Assembly: GCF_910596095.1 (NCBI RefSeq)
Contig: NC_056550.1
Span: 4,712,001-4,776,000 of the forward strand
Direction of reading: 5' to 3'
Source of the DNA: Thunnus maccoyii
Taxonomy: Eukaryota; Chordata; Actinopteri; Scombriformes; Scombridae
Length of the DNA stretch: 64,000 nucleotides
Of the stretch, positions 39,307 to 50,579 are shown one piece after another. A program made the position numbers and the translations under genes. How positions within the stretch are numbered: position 1 is the stretch's first letter; every line of letters begins with the position of its first letter. The notes beneath the pieces were generated by a model. That model saw only the letters and a program-made list of their open reading frames with translations, was not told where the DNA came from and searched no databases.

Positions 39307-41087
39307 AGAGATATCTTGGAGGCTTGAACTACTGGCAGCAACTTCAGAAGACCTTCCTCTGAAGCTGAGAATTTCTTCAGGTCAAACACGTCCAACTCAT
39401 TCACTGATGATAATAGGATGAAGACCAGATCTGACCATTGGGTAGGAGAGAGTTTGTATGTGGAGAGACTTCTTGAACTCAGGTACTGTTGGATCTCCTC
39501 CACTAAAGAATGATCGTTCATGTCATTCAGACAGTGGAACAGATTGATGCATCTCTCTGGAGAGGGATTCTCCTCAATCCTCTTTTTGATGTACTGGACT
39601 GTTTCCTGATTGCTCTGTAAGCTACTCCCTGATTGTTTCAATAGGTCTTGAAGAACAGCTTGATTGGTCTTCAGTGAAAGGCCCATGAGGAAGCGAAGGA
39701 ACAAGTCCAAGTGTCCATTTGGACTCTGTAAAGCCTTGTCAATTGCACTCTGGTAGAGATGTTTTACTGATCTGTCTGTGATGAGGGAGGGTGATTGTTC
39801 CTCCGACAAGAGGTTGACACCAGAGTTGACGAATGACACAATGACATGAACAGCAGCCAGAAACACCTGACAGCTTAAATGGACAAAGGAGAAAAGTTGG
39901 TCCTGGTTTAGTGCACGCTCCTTTTTAAAGATCTGTGTGAAAACTTCTGAGTACACTGAGGCTGCTCTAATATCAATGCCACACTCTAGAAGATCTGCTT
40001 CATAGAAGATCAGGTTGCCTTTCTGAAGCTGTTCAAAAGCCAGTTTTCCCAGAGCGAGAATCATCTTGCTGGTCTTGGTGTTCCACGGTGGATCTGTCTC
40101 AGCTCCTTCTTGGTATTTGACATTTGCTAGTTTGGAGTTAACCACCAGGAAGTGTGTGTACATCTCAGTCAGGGTCTTGGGCAGCTCCCCTTTGTCACTG
40201 GTTTTCAACACGTTCTCCAGAACTGAAGCAGTGATCCAGCAGAAAACTGGGATGTGGCACATGATGTGGAGGGTTCGCGAAGCCCTGATGTGGGTGATAA
40301 TTCTGCTGGTCAGCTCCTTATTTCTGAATCTCTTCCTGAAGTACTCCTCCTTCTCTGAATCCGTGAACCCTCTCATCTCTGTCACCATGTGAATGTACTC
40401 TGGAGGGATTTGACTGGCTGCCTCAGGTGTTGTTGTTATCCAGAGATGAGCAGAAGGAAACAACTTCCCCATGATGAGGTTTGTTAGCAGCACATCCACT
40501 GAGGCTGACTCAGTGACATCAGTCAGGATTTTCGTTATTGTGGAAGTCAAGAGAAAGTTGAAACTCATCCAGACCATCAAATATAAATACAATCTGGAGT
40601 TTATCAAAGTTTTCTACTTCTTTGGTATCAGCATAGAAGTGATGGAGAAGTTCCACCCAGCTGTATTTTCTGTCTTTAAGCAAATTCAACTCTCGGAAAG
40701 TGAATGGAAACAGGAACTGTATATTGTTGTCAACTTTGTCTTCAGCCCAATCCCGAACAAACTTCTGTGTCAAGACTATTTTCCCAATACCAGACACTCC
40801 TTTTGTCATTAATGTTCTGACTGATTCATCTTGACCTGGCATGGGTTTAAAGAAGTCCTCTATACTGATAGTCTGTTCCAGATTAACTGTTATGCTGGAT
40901 GCTGTTGCAGTTTGGCTGATCTCCTGTGTTATGTTGACCTTTTGAGACGTTTCCTCCATTATATAGAGCTCAGTGTTGATATCATTCATCAATATCTGCT
41001 TTCCAGATTTTGTGGCTTGCTCAAACGAATGCTGAAACCTTCTCCTGAGGTTGGATTTTAGTTTGCGTTGGCAATCAGTGAGAGTCT
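39307..41087 (-). CDS. NLR exon 3: FISNA plus NACHT, with frameshift
   Basis: The exon is 1,781 nt, starting phase 1 after ..CTTAG. The FISNA-type N-terminus (SGKQILMNDINTELYIMEE) is followed by the P-loop GVSGIGKI (Ile codon at 40779-40777), then Walker B-like FIFDGLDE (residues about 259-266). The frame is lost at the four T's (plus strand) at 40529-40532 and hits TGA at 40521-40519. Downstream, the other frame continues without any stop for about 400 residues with normal fish NACHT sequence (LTDVTESASVDVLLTNLI, MRGFTDSEKEEYFRKRF, HLSCQVFLAAVHV) to the donor CT|GTGGGT. The intact remainder suggests the lesion is young. Confidence 0.93.
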
Positions 41088-41254
41088 CTAAGGGAACAAA
41101 CAACAGATGACATTAATGTAAATATGCTATTGTAAGAAGAGTAATGCAAACATTTCCAGATGAATGGACACAAACACATTTCCAACTCTATCTTACCTAT
41201 TCGCCTGTTCATTTAGCTGTTGGGTATGCATTTATTTGTTTTTCCCCTACTTAC

Positions 41255-41540
41255 CTTTGGATGTTGAGTTGATATTTGATAAATGCTGCACCAAGCCATT
41301 TTTTTTTATCCTCTTCAAAACCATTATGGTCACCTCCACTGCGTTTTTGTTGTAGGTCTCTACGATCTGATCAACTGTGTCCAACCTGTCTGTGTTCTCC
41401 AGCTGGCTCCTTTGGATAGCTGGGAAGCCCTCCAAGACATCAGCCTGCTGCAGGAACCATTTGAACTTTTTAAACTCTTCATCTGTCAAATATTCCAAAG
41501 TTCCCAGCAGCTCTACAGGCGTTACCATGGTCTCTTCTTG
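41255..41540 (-). CDS. NLR exon 2: PYRIN (death-fold) domain
   Basis: The acceptor TTTCAG is followed by a 12-nt leader, then ATG in a strong context (GACCATGG) at 41528. It encodes 91 residues of a PYD: LLGTLEYLTDEEFKKFKWFL, then LEGFPAIQRSQLEN and MVLKRIKKNGLVQHL. The donor is AAAG|GTAAGT, phase 1. In fish NLRs and ASC this domain forms PYD-PYD contacts. Confidence 0.93.
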
Positions 41541-41628
41541 CTGAAATAAAATGGAACCTTAGTAACAATTTACAGAGGCAGTGCATAGGGATGTGAAGTC
41601 AGCTTTCAGGTCTATCAGATTTCATGCC

Positions 41629-42258
41629 CCCCTGGTTCCGGAAATAAAAATTCATTTTTCCCATAGACAATGTTACGTGAGTCACAGTTTGAGCACCTCT
41701 ATGGCTTGAATCGGCATGGAACTCTTGAGGTTAAATCATCAGTACAAAAGATGGACAACTATCTGGTTCTTTAGAAAAAAGTCAAAGGTATAAGACTGTG
41801 TACATCAAAGTTTTTGTGTAGAAGTTACCTGTGACTCCCAATGTGCATTTCAGCAAGAAAAAGCCAATCACTGGGCTTTAAATTCAATCATGTGTGCCGC
41901 CTATGGCGGGCAGAAGCTAAAGATTACAATGTTGAGAAAACTGATTTTACAATCTACAGAGTGAATCAGATTACTTTTAATTTGAATTCATTACTCTCTG
42001 ATTCGTGCCCATGGCTTCTTCTCCATAGCAAGGGTTGTGAGTGTTGTAGTATTCTTAGCTGTGCGCCATGCCAAAGTCACAGACAAAACATGATTTCTCA
42101 GAAACAAAGTTGAAACAATTGAAACTGGTGGTCAGAATATAAACCTATAGGATCGTTACATTATCCGGGAGATTCCTGAATTTCTATGTTGAAGAGGTTT
42201 TTTAAAAAAACTTTGAAATGGGAATACAGAATGGGGAAATACACCTCTGGAACCAGCT
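41629..42258 (-). mobile_element. MITE-like repeat, copy B (inverted relative to copy A)
   Basis: Reverse-complement match of 30952-31622 across its length. For example, TTTCTCAGAAACAAAGTTGA, GGTGGTCAGAATATAAACC and TATAGGATCGTTACATTATC all have counterparts. It begins CTGGTTCCGGAAATAAAAAT and ends with the inverted form near CCTCTGGAACCAGC. It lies just upstream of the PYD exon, in NLR intron 1. Confidence 0.75.
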
Positions 42259-42289
42259 TTTTTAGCTTATTATGCCTACCCTTTTTACA

Positions 42290-42990
42290 TAACATATTCT
42301 TTCCAAACATTCCAAACATTTCATACACAATAATGATCATACCTTAGTTTTATATTTGTTTATCACCTTATTTTTAAACATTTTTTAAAATTTGCTGAGT
42401 GAACTACACATTCTTAATTCCTTGTCACAACTATTCCACAAGTTAACCCCTTTGACAGATATACATCTATTTTTTTTTTATATTTGTCCTTACCCTTGTT
42501 TTTTAAACATACCTATTCCCCTAAATTCATACTGGCTAATTCATACTGGCTCTCTCTAATTTCAAACAACCTCTGAGTACATTTAGGAAGTAAACTATGT
42601 TGTGCTATGTACATTATCTGTGCAGTTTTAAGATCAACTAGATCACAAAATATTAAAGTATGTAAGTTAATAAATAGTGCGTTGGTTGGTTGATAGTAAT
42701 TGATTGATTTACAATTCTTATAGCTCTCTTCTGTGGCATGAAAATTGGGTTAATGTCGGTTTTGTATGTATTTCCCCATATCTCCACACAGTAGGTAATG
42801 TATGGAACTATGAGAGAACAATACAGTATATATAGTGAGTTCTGATTCAATATATCTTTAGTTTTTTATAATATTGCAATGATTTTAGACATTTTTTTAC
42901 ATTATTTGTGTGGTTTCCATCATAATTTATGATCAATTATCACGTCCAGAAATGTATTTTCATACACTCTTTCTATTTCAGCATCATTGA
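42290..42990 (-). mobile_element. 3' fragment of a LINE reverse transcriptase
   Basis: Minus-strand reading gives LYCSLIVPYITYCVEIWG, KRAIRIVN and further down RCISVKGVNLWNS, the C-terminal connection region of fish jockey/L2-type LINEs. Interrupted by stops. This is the LINE part that the 22.3-24.5 kb fragment lacks. It lies in NLR intron 1. Confidence 0.8.
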
Positions 42991-44399
42991 TCATAATTTT
43001 CACTTGATAAGTGATTAGCCAATTACAAATATTATAAACTTTTTAAACAGGACTTTTGTCTCCCCCTCCTGACAGTGAGCATAAAGGGGGGCACTCGGCT
43101 GTTATTGCCTGAGTACAAAGATGTTACTAGGACGAGGGGAGGAAATTTCTCTTTGTTTGATAATGTTAGACTTTTTTGTCAGTTTCCCACCTCATTTTAA
43201 AAAAGACAAGAGAAAAAGAGAGAGAGAGCTGCCAGAACCAGCAAGCGAGAAAGAGAGAGCAGCTGTGGTCAAGTGAGCTAGAGAGTGAATGAAGAGAGGG
43301 AGCAGTAGTAGCAAGAAAGCCAGTGAATCAGATCAATAAAACGTTATTTTCTGATTGTTTCACAGCGGTTATGTTGTAGAGCACAAACATGCCCACACAC
43401 GTCAGCTCAAACCTGCAGTGGTGCACCGCAAAGCCTGATTTGGTCTGAATATGGCCTGTCACAGGCATGCAGCACACTCTCGTGCACACCCTGAATGACA
43501 GGCACACAGAGAGGGCCGGTATAAATGGATATGTTTTGACGGTCCAAAAATGTGTTTTTTGACAGCCCACTGGGATTTGTCCCAGTTCGCCTGATGGCCA
43601 GTACATACTGGCTGTAACCTACTGTTGTGGCCAGTATGTACTTGAATGTATCAAGGCAGGTTCCTGGTGTTCTATATACACAGCTGTTGGAGGGCTTTTC
43701 ATTAATCTTTGCAGAAATGCTTTTCTGTAAGTAACAAAATCAACCTCACTGATTCACACGTTCTATCATGTTTAATCCATACAAAAACTGGAGTGAAAAA
43801 ATGACACAATGAGGTTTTACGAGGGGTTATGTGAGGGACCGAGCTGGCAGGCATGAGTCACAGGTAGTTCAAAGATTCAGGGCCCATAAAAGAGGCCAAC
43901 TAAAAACAACTAACACAGGCTATAATAACTTAACATAAACTGAACAGACTTAACTGACCTACTGGCTGATCAGACCATTTGAAACATCTGAGACAAAAGA
44001 GACAATTCAGAAAACTGTTGACTGAACAAAATTAACTAAATATGTGTGCTACAAATAGAACTAATGCATTGTCAAAAATACTCAATGAACTATGAGTATG
44101 ATCTATGAAACAAGAGTTATGTGTCATGTCATTTATCTGTTTGCATAAGGTCAATACACCAAAGTAAACAAAATAAAGTGTAAAGTATAGGGATATGCAC
44201 AAGAAGGCATCTAATCAACTGTGTGGCAGTAGATGCGACCATCACATGCAGATCCTCTCTTCTGAAGTAAGTGTTATTTGGAAAAACTGACCACATATTG
44301 GGAATCTAAATGGTTACTTTCTCACCTGAAAATTTTTAAAACTTAATAAAAAGCCATATTAACAGTCCTACAGCAAAAATTACAACAGTTTAATCTCCG

Positions 44400-44520
44400 C
44401 CCTGAAACCCTGTCATCATGGAAAAATTATTGACTGCTGGCTGATGGCTTCATATTTGCCATAACATGAGAGTGGTATCAATTTTCTCATCTAAATCGTG
44501 GCAAGAAAGTGAATATGTGT
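44400..44520. repeat. Partial MITE (family of 49.7-50.6 kb)
   Basis: GGCTTCATATTTGCC, GAGAGTGGTATCAATTTTCT and CATCTAA..GTGGCAAGAAAGTGAATA match the right end of the 49685-50579 element. Confidence 0.6.
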
Positions 44521-44562
44521 GTTTTTCAAAATCTGTGAATGCAGTAAGTGAGAAAGCAGTAC

Positions 44563-44600
44563 CTTTCCTTCTCAGTCAGAGGTCTTGATTGAAGCTCCTT
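44563..44600 (-). other. Candidate non-coding first exon of the NLR
   Basis: About 30 bp downstream of a TATA box on the minus strand, a short purine-rich leader ends in a donor-like AAAG|GTACTG at 44563/44562. It could join the PYD exon acceptor at 41540. This is inference; a cap-site or RNA read across the junction would settle it. Confidence 0.4.
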
Positions 44601-44627
44601 CTCCAGGTTGGAGGCTTGAATCTGTGG

Positions 44628-44634
44628 TTTTATA
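44628..44634 (-). promoter_or_regulatory. Candidate TATA box for the NLR gene
   Basis: TATAAAA on the minus strand. About 45 bp upstream lies a GGAAC-CTGGAAGTTCC block that resembles a kB-type site, fitting an inducible immune gene. The 3-kb distance to the coding start makes this a candidate only. Confidence 0.4.
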
Positions 44635-45158
44635 ATAGCTAATAAACTGGGGTGAAGAGCAGAGGAAAAGAGGAGGAACCTGGAAGTTCCTCATGCAAGT
44701 TTGTTCCTCATGACGTTACTCAAACACAATGGATTGTTTTTTAAATCCCATAATTTTTTTTTTTTTATAACCAAATATGATGATGTCATGCAAACTGACA
44801 GAAATATCCATAAAGATTCTTTGTGTCAGATTTTTAATGCTGCTGTGTGCACAAGCCTAGTTTCCACTCCTACAGTTAGCCACAGATGCACATTCTGTAC
44901 TTGAAGTTAACTGATTGGCAAGAAGTGCTGTTTCACCAAATGTCTATTGCATTGAGGTGCACAGGAGAACAGCTGTGGCTTGCTCATAAGAACAGACTAA
45001 AAACAAATACAGAAATTGATGAATAATATAAATATTGATTTTCCTGATTTCCTGATAGAGCTGTGATAAGTCTCTAAAATTCTGTTATGTCACCATGCCC
45101 CACTCTGTACTAAAATAGACAAGAAGTGTTGCAATGCATCTTCTGGACTGAGAAATGG

Positions 45159-45161
<3 letters not shown>

Positions 45162-45229
<68 letters not shown>
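45162..45229. repeat. (GA)n microsatellite
   Basis: About 34 pure GA units. Confidence 0.97.
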
Positions 45230-45232
<3 letters not shown>

Positions 45233-45705
45233 GCTCTGTGTCACCTTAAAAAAGTAGAGAAATTGTAAGAACAAAGTCTGTGAACAAAGAGTGCTGTTCC
45301 AGCCATTAGCCAAATACAAAAATAAGTCCAGCTGAAGTAAAGCTTTCAGATTTCTGTAAACCGTATGAGCTAAGATCATTGTAACCTTCAGATGCTTTTG
45401 GGAAGTGCCACCCAGTTTCACTTCATTTTTTGCTACTTCCTCTTTCATAAAGGTGTTGGTGTTTAACCCATGAAGGAGCGCTCTCCAGAGGTTTTGATAC
45501 AATTTTGTTATAAGCTGCTTTCCATGGGTTTTAATGATTCTGTTTACAGCTGGTACAAATCATATTCCTCTGGTAGAGATCAGACTGATAGGAACCCTGC
45601 TATAAACTCTATACATAAATACCATGTTGACCCAAACATATGATATTTTATTCTGGAGGTTACGTTTGAAAAAGTGGGGATCATCTTATATTTAAGGACT
45701 AGACA

Positions 45706-45785
45706 ATTACATGTAGACCAGATTATCTTTTTGAATTGAGAGTATACTGGTGTTATAATAAAGTGATAATATATAAAACATATAA
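45706..45785 (+). repeat. Direct duplicate, copy 1
   Basis: AGATTATCTTTTTGAATTGA, GAGTATACTGGTGTTATAAT and AAAGTGATAATATATAAAAC recur with few changes at 46689-46790. Confidence 0.8.
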
Positions 45786-45821
45786 AAATAGCCTAAATCT
45801 TAACTCTTTACACTTCACCAT

Positions 45822-45826
45822 TGTGT

Positions 45827-45879
<53 letters not shown>
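45822..45879. repeat. (GT)n microsatellite
   Basis: GT repeat with a single ATGT interruption near the start. Confidence 0.96.
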
Positions 45880-45881
<2 letters not shown>

Positions 45882-46409
45882 CATGTGTGATGCGGGGTGA
45901 CTCTCTTCTGGATGCCTCTCCTTCTCCTCCTCCACTGTTAAGCCTCAGCTCTGAATAATTCCCCTGCCCCTTTTTAATGTATGTGTGGATGGTATGCTTA
46001 ATGGCTCTTTTATTAATTCTTGCTATTGTTAAATAAAGAATTTTTTATGGATGGAACCATGTCTCTTGCTTCTTAGTATGACAAACCTGATTGCCTCTTC
46101 GGTTATTGGTACTGGTCTGAGGTAACTTGAGGTAACCTTGGGTAAAACCCCCAGGGTAGTGTAGTTGGATTCCTTTGATTACACTGGTTAATGCCCTACA
46201 TCCCATTCTCTTGCCACAATAAGGAAAATCTTAAGTTTACAATTGATTTAATTTACAATACATGTGTTCTATTTATGGTTATAACACTCATTAACTTTCA
46301 GTAGGTCCTTCTGACACAGAGCAAGGTTGAAGCTCTATAAATTTCAACTAAGTATCTTTAGACCAATTAATTTCAAGGAAAAAAATCCTAAACCACTATG
46401 GAAAAAACT

Positions 46410-46690
46410 TAAAGCATAGGTTCACATCTTTTAAAGTCTGTATTAAAACAATACTGCTATGACCATGTGTACTGTACATTGGAATAGTTTTTGCTTGCTG
46501 TGAACACTGCGCTCCCAGAATGCAGGCTTACTGTTGGTTTCTGTGCAAAAATATAAATACAGTACATAATAACAAAGTTTATATGAAGTTAATAATGAAA
46601 GCTGTCTGAGTTAATCAAATCAAGTGGGTTAACATCTTTTTAGTATAAATTCCCTCTGAATATTTCCGTGCTGAGCTGCTGTGGAGGGTA
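46410..46690. mobile_element. Half-copy of palindromic MITE
   Basis: Shares GGTTCACATCTTTTAAAGTC, GAGTTAATCAAATCAAGTGG, TTTTTAGTATAAATTCCCTC and GAGCTGCTGTGGAGGG with the 37.2 and 28.1 kb elements. The far end abuts duplicate copy 2. Confidence 0.65.
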
Positions 46691-46790
46691 GATCAGATTA
46701 TCTTTTTGAATCGAGAGTGTACTAGTGTTATAATAAAGTGATAATACATAAAACATAAAAAATTACCTCACTCTTAACTCAACCCGTCTT
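46689..46790 (+). repeat. Direct duplicate, copy 2
   Basis: Second copy of the 45706-45785 segment, about 980 bp away in the same orientation. Confidence 0.8.
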
Positions 46791-46920
46791 ACAACAGCAA
46801 CATATAGTCTACACCCAAAATCTGGAGCACTGTATTATAAGTATTTTTAATGTTTTTGTAATGTGTACAGCACCTTGAGTTACAACTACTGTATGAAAAG
46901 TGCTATACAAATAAATAAAC

Positions 46921-47305
46921 TTAAAGGTGCAGTGTGTAGAATTTGGTGGCATTGAGTAGAACAGACTTGCCAGAAATGGAATATAATATTCATAAGTATG
47001 TTTTAATTAGTGTATAATCCCATGAAAATAAGAGTCATTGTGTTTTGGTTACCTTAGAATGAACCCTTTATATCTACATAGGAAGCGGGTCCTCTTCCAC
47101 AGTGGCTGCCATGTTGCACCACCATGTTTCTACAGTAACCCAGAATGGACAAACCAAACACTGGCTCGATAGAGGGCTTTTCACCTTTTTTGCGAGTTTT
47201 GCAGCCACCATAGGTTCTCCTACATCCTTGGAAGGGGAGGGTGAAGGGAGGGGTATTCAATTGGTTGCAATCTGCACCGCTAGATGCCACTAAACTTTAA
47301 ACCTA
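46921..47305. mobile_element. MITE with inverted ends (GTGTAGAATTTGGTGGCAT)
   Basis: Left end GTGCAGTGTGTAGAATTTGG then TGGCATTGAGTAG. The right end reads inverted as AAAGTTTAGTGGCATCTAGC. The interior (ATGTTGCACCACCATGTTTC, CACCATAGGTTCTCC) is typical of a widespread fish element. Open frames on both strands here are artefacts. Confidence 0.75.
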
Positions 47306-48815
47306 CATAAAAACAAACATCTTAAAAATGCTGGCGATGTCCATGTCTGATCATAACTAGGTGACGTACAAATTAAAAGTCCTCTAGCATTTCATACACG
47401 TTCCAGCCATATACTAGGTTTTTGACCTAGTCTTGTTATCTTTACAATCAATATAGACCTGTGGCTTGGTCTCTCCATGGTCTCTCAATTGCCGACATAT
47501 GGTTTGTATGGAAGACCACCAACCAGGCATAACAAGGAAGATGATCATCGTCAGCTGGAAGTGGCTTATAGAACTGCCATACCTACCACAGAGCCGAGCT
47601 GGGTGCAGGTGATATCAAGATAAAGCTCTCTACCAATTGCCCTCTCAAGTTGTCAGGAAGTATCGTACATTTGCCCAGAAATGCCCCCTGATTACCTCTG
47701 CAGTTTCACTTAAAATCTCCACCTGCTTTCCTTCCCTGGGGAACCTGCTGTTCAGGAGGCCCTTAAACTCTGGGAAACCTTCAAGCAAGGTATCCCTGGT
47801 GCAGCGGAAAAGACTGGTCTGCCTGAAAGCCCTGGTTATCCATCCCTTCATTTGAACTCATCACACTGCCGTGCTGCTCATCTTGCTGGCACCCCTGTAT
47901 CATTCCCTTTCTAAGAAAGCATCTTGATCAAGAGAAATATTGGGACGCCAAAGCTGACAGCACTGAAGCAGCCACCAGCAGGCATGACCATGCCACTGTT
48001 GGGCCTCAAACCACAAGGTCACACAGAGAAGGCCTACATGTACCCACTGAGACCTGACCACGAGGTGCCTTTTCCTTTCTTACCTCTGAGACAAAGGAAC
48101 AGCACCAAAAACGCTGCTTACAGACAATGGGAGTCCATTGCAAACTCCATTTCCAGTAATGCTTTGCAATTTTCACACCTCAGCAGGGAACAGTCAACAT
48201 ACAGTCACTCATTGGCGGAGACGCTCCTGCACAGCGGAGCGTCCTGATGACACAGCCATGACATCACCGCCCCTTTTAAATCAGAGCACACCCTGAAAAA
48301 TATGCCTCCATTGTGAACTGAGCTAGGAGGAACTTCGTCCTTCTGTGAGTCAGCTTCGCTAACGTAGGTACCCCACGCACGTGTTTTTCCCCTCACCAAA
48401 GTTGTCGATCAGAAACCAGACAACGTGCATTACAGACTGCCGTCCGTACGCATGCTGTCTGTGGACAAAGGAACCGCTTCTCTCCCTCTCACGATCGCCC
48501 TCCCTCTTCCCTCTCTTGTGACTAACATGCACACACACATACACGCACTGACATCTTTTTACACATCTGGTGGTCAGATAACGTTAGATACAGCGGTGCT
48601 CTATCTTTCCTTATCCGCCATCAGACACGTGTGTTTTTCACGGAACTGGTGAGTGCAAGACGCTGACCACCAGGCGGCGCCATCTTGCTATTGTCTAACC
48701 AAGACACCACCATACTTCCGCCATCCGGTTCTCGCGCAATGTGACTTCCTCCCATAGTCACGTCCGCGTCACAGACCAACAACGTCATCACGTCAGGCCA
48801 CATCGCCATCTTCTC

Positions 48816-48857
48816 TCACACACACACACACACACGCACACACACACACACACACAC
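48816..48857. repeat. (CA)n microsatellite
   Basis: CA repeat with one CG interruption. Confidence 0.95.
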
Positions 48858-49684
48858 TCACATGCATTCCCCTGCATGTGCTCAACCCTGTACATAGCTG
48901 TTTGTTTGTGTTTTGCTTTGGTAGAATTAGATTTTAGAATAGTAGTTTATTGAACGAAGCATTTTTTAACTTTGTTAATTTTGCTAAGTTTAATAAATAC
49001 TGTTATATCTTAAAGAGAAGTCTTTTGTCATTATTGTGTTTAACATATTGTGAAAAGTGGCTGATTGAAGGAGTCAGAGCTCGAATTCAGCCCTTCTTGG
49101 TTCACCCTTCAATGTTGATATCTCTCAGATATTAACATTCTAGGTGAACCTTTTTATGAGACTAACTTGTTTGGTTATTGATCGCGGTTTCCGGGTGGTG
49201 CCCCGTATTTGTTAATTTATATTAATAATTCTATTAATTGTTATAACTAGTTAATTATCGCTGTTAATTGATAATTATTGCAAATAATCAACTTTGTCCT
49301 CTGTACTTTCAGTCTCAGAAATTATTCAGAAAGTCAAAAATACAAAATTGCACAACACTGTCATTATTTTAACTTTTTTGTGTTAACCGTGCAATTATGA
49401 TTATAAAACAGCTAAACAACTAACCCAACTAACTTCTGTCAGGAACCTTTATCCAAACTTCAGAATACAAGTTGAGAGCATGCAGCATGTATGAGGGTGG
49501 AAATATGGAGTTGTACTGATTCTCCAAGATACAGTATGTAAATATGTACCACTCCAGGTAGGCCTACACAATCCAAACATATCAATATTTATTAATATGA
49601 TCAATAACGTTTTGTTTTCACATTTCTCTTTCACAACAAATTGTGCAGATGGCCAAACACTTTTCAAAGCCCACTGTTGTGGTT

Positions 49685-50579
49685 AAAGGAGTAGTCTGTA
49701 GTTTTGGGAAGTCATCACAAAGACTGGAAACAGGGGGACATACAGTAGCTGGCATGGCTCTGTCTAAAGCTCACCAATTAACATATATCTCACTTGTTTA
49801 ATCTGCACAAAAGAAGTGCATATGTCTTAGTCGGGCGCAATAACTCGTTGTTGCCATGAGAGACCATAGTAAGTTACTGCACCCATCAAGAAACTTTTCA
49901 TATCAAATTCGTATTTTTTTTTAATATAGATTTGAGTTTTAACATTAATAACAAACATCAGCTGACGCAATAGACCCCAGCGGCCAGAGGGCCCAAAAGA
50001 CAGAAGAATATCAAGAATGTATATTAATTTCTCATCAGTTTAGAATAAATTCACCTGTGAACAAACAATTCTTCATTCGTCACATGAACAAATAATTTTA
50101 TTGTTGACTAATGGCAAGAATTACACAGAGATTCCAGTTTATTAAATTTCCAGGCGTGAAGGTGGGATTTACCAATTAAACTATCTCATATAAAACCAAT
50201 GTGTGGTAAACATCAGACAGATGGTATAAAACACAAACTAAGTAAATATCAGTACAAGACTTCAGGAAGTTATTGCTCTGGGCCAAGAAATAGCCCGGCA
50301 CATAACCCTGCATGAAACTGCAACATGTCATATTTAAACTTCGGTTTTGTATGCAGATTAAACAAATGATATGTAAAAGGTGCTGGTAGTTGCATTTTGT
50401 CAGCTTTAAACAGATTAGCTGTTTCCCCTTGTTTCCAATCTTTGTGCTAAGCTAAGCTAACCAGCTGCTGGCAGTAGCTTCATATTTACTGACATAAGAG
50501 TGGTATTCATTTTCTCATCTAACTCACAGCGAGAAAGAGAATAAGCTCAGTCCCCAAAATATCAAACTATTCCTTTAAG
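49685..50579. mobile_element. 0.9-kb MITE with about 26-bp inverted ends
   Basis: Left TTAAAGGAGTAGTCTGTAGT..TTTTGGGA; the right end inverted reads TTAAAGGAATAGTTTGATAT..TTTGGGGA. TTAA occurs at both borders. It contains AGACTGGAAACAGGGGGACA near the left and its inverted relative (GTTTCCCCTTGTTTCCAATC) near the right, so it is partly palindromic. No coding capacity. Confidence 0.75.

Larger units (their letters stand above)
31900..41540 (-). pseudogene. NOD-like receptor (PYD-FISNA-NACHT-LRR-B30.2), frame broken
   Basis: Ten exons on the minus strand: 41540-41255 (ATG at 41528; PYD), 41087-39307 (FISNA-NACHT), six LRR exons (39221-39048, 38055-37882, 37776-37603, 36575-36402, 36270-36097, 35904-35731), 35382-35336, and 32486-31900 (PRY-SPRY). 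Every LRR exon is 174 nt and phase 2. The rest of the gene sums to 1,243 codons plus stop if one extra base is discounted. NLRs of this fish group are cytosolic sensors that oligomerise through NACHT and signal through N-terminal death-fold domains (family knowledge). Three defects are seen. There is a +1 insertion in a homopolymer at 40529-40532, giving a stop at 40519-40521. The P-loop Thr/Ser is Ile. The acceptor AG of the fourth LRR exon is missing. As read, translation ends after 280 residues. A recent pseudogene, inactive allele or assembly error are all possible. Confidence 0.92.

Noticed and set aside
47637..48247. Frames with some protein-like character at 47.6-48.2 kb
   Set aside because: No conserved retroelement or host motif could be identified; retained only as possible old repeat DNA.
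48900..49320. Possible LTR end with a GGGTGGTGCCCCG stretch like a primer-binding site
   Set aside because: No partner LTR, no gag or pol nearby, and no clear terminal TG...CA pair.
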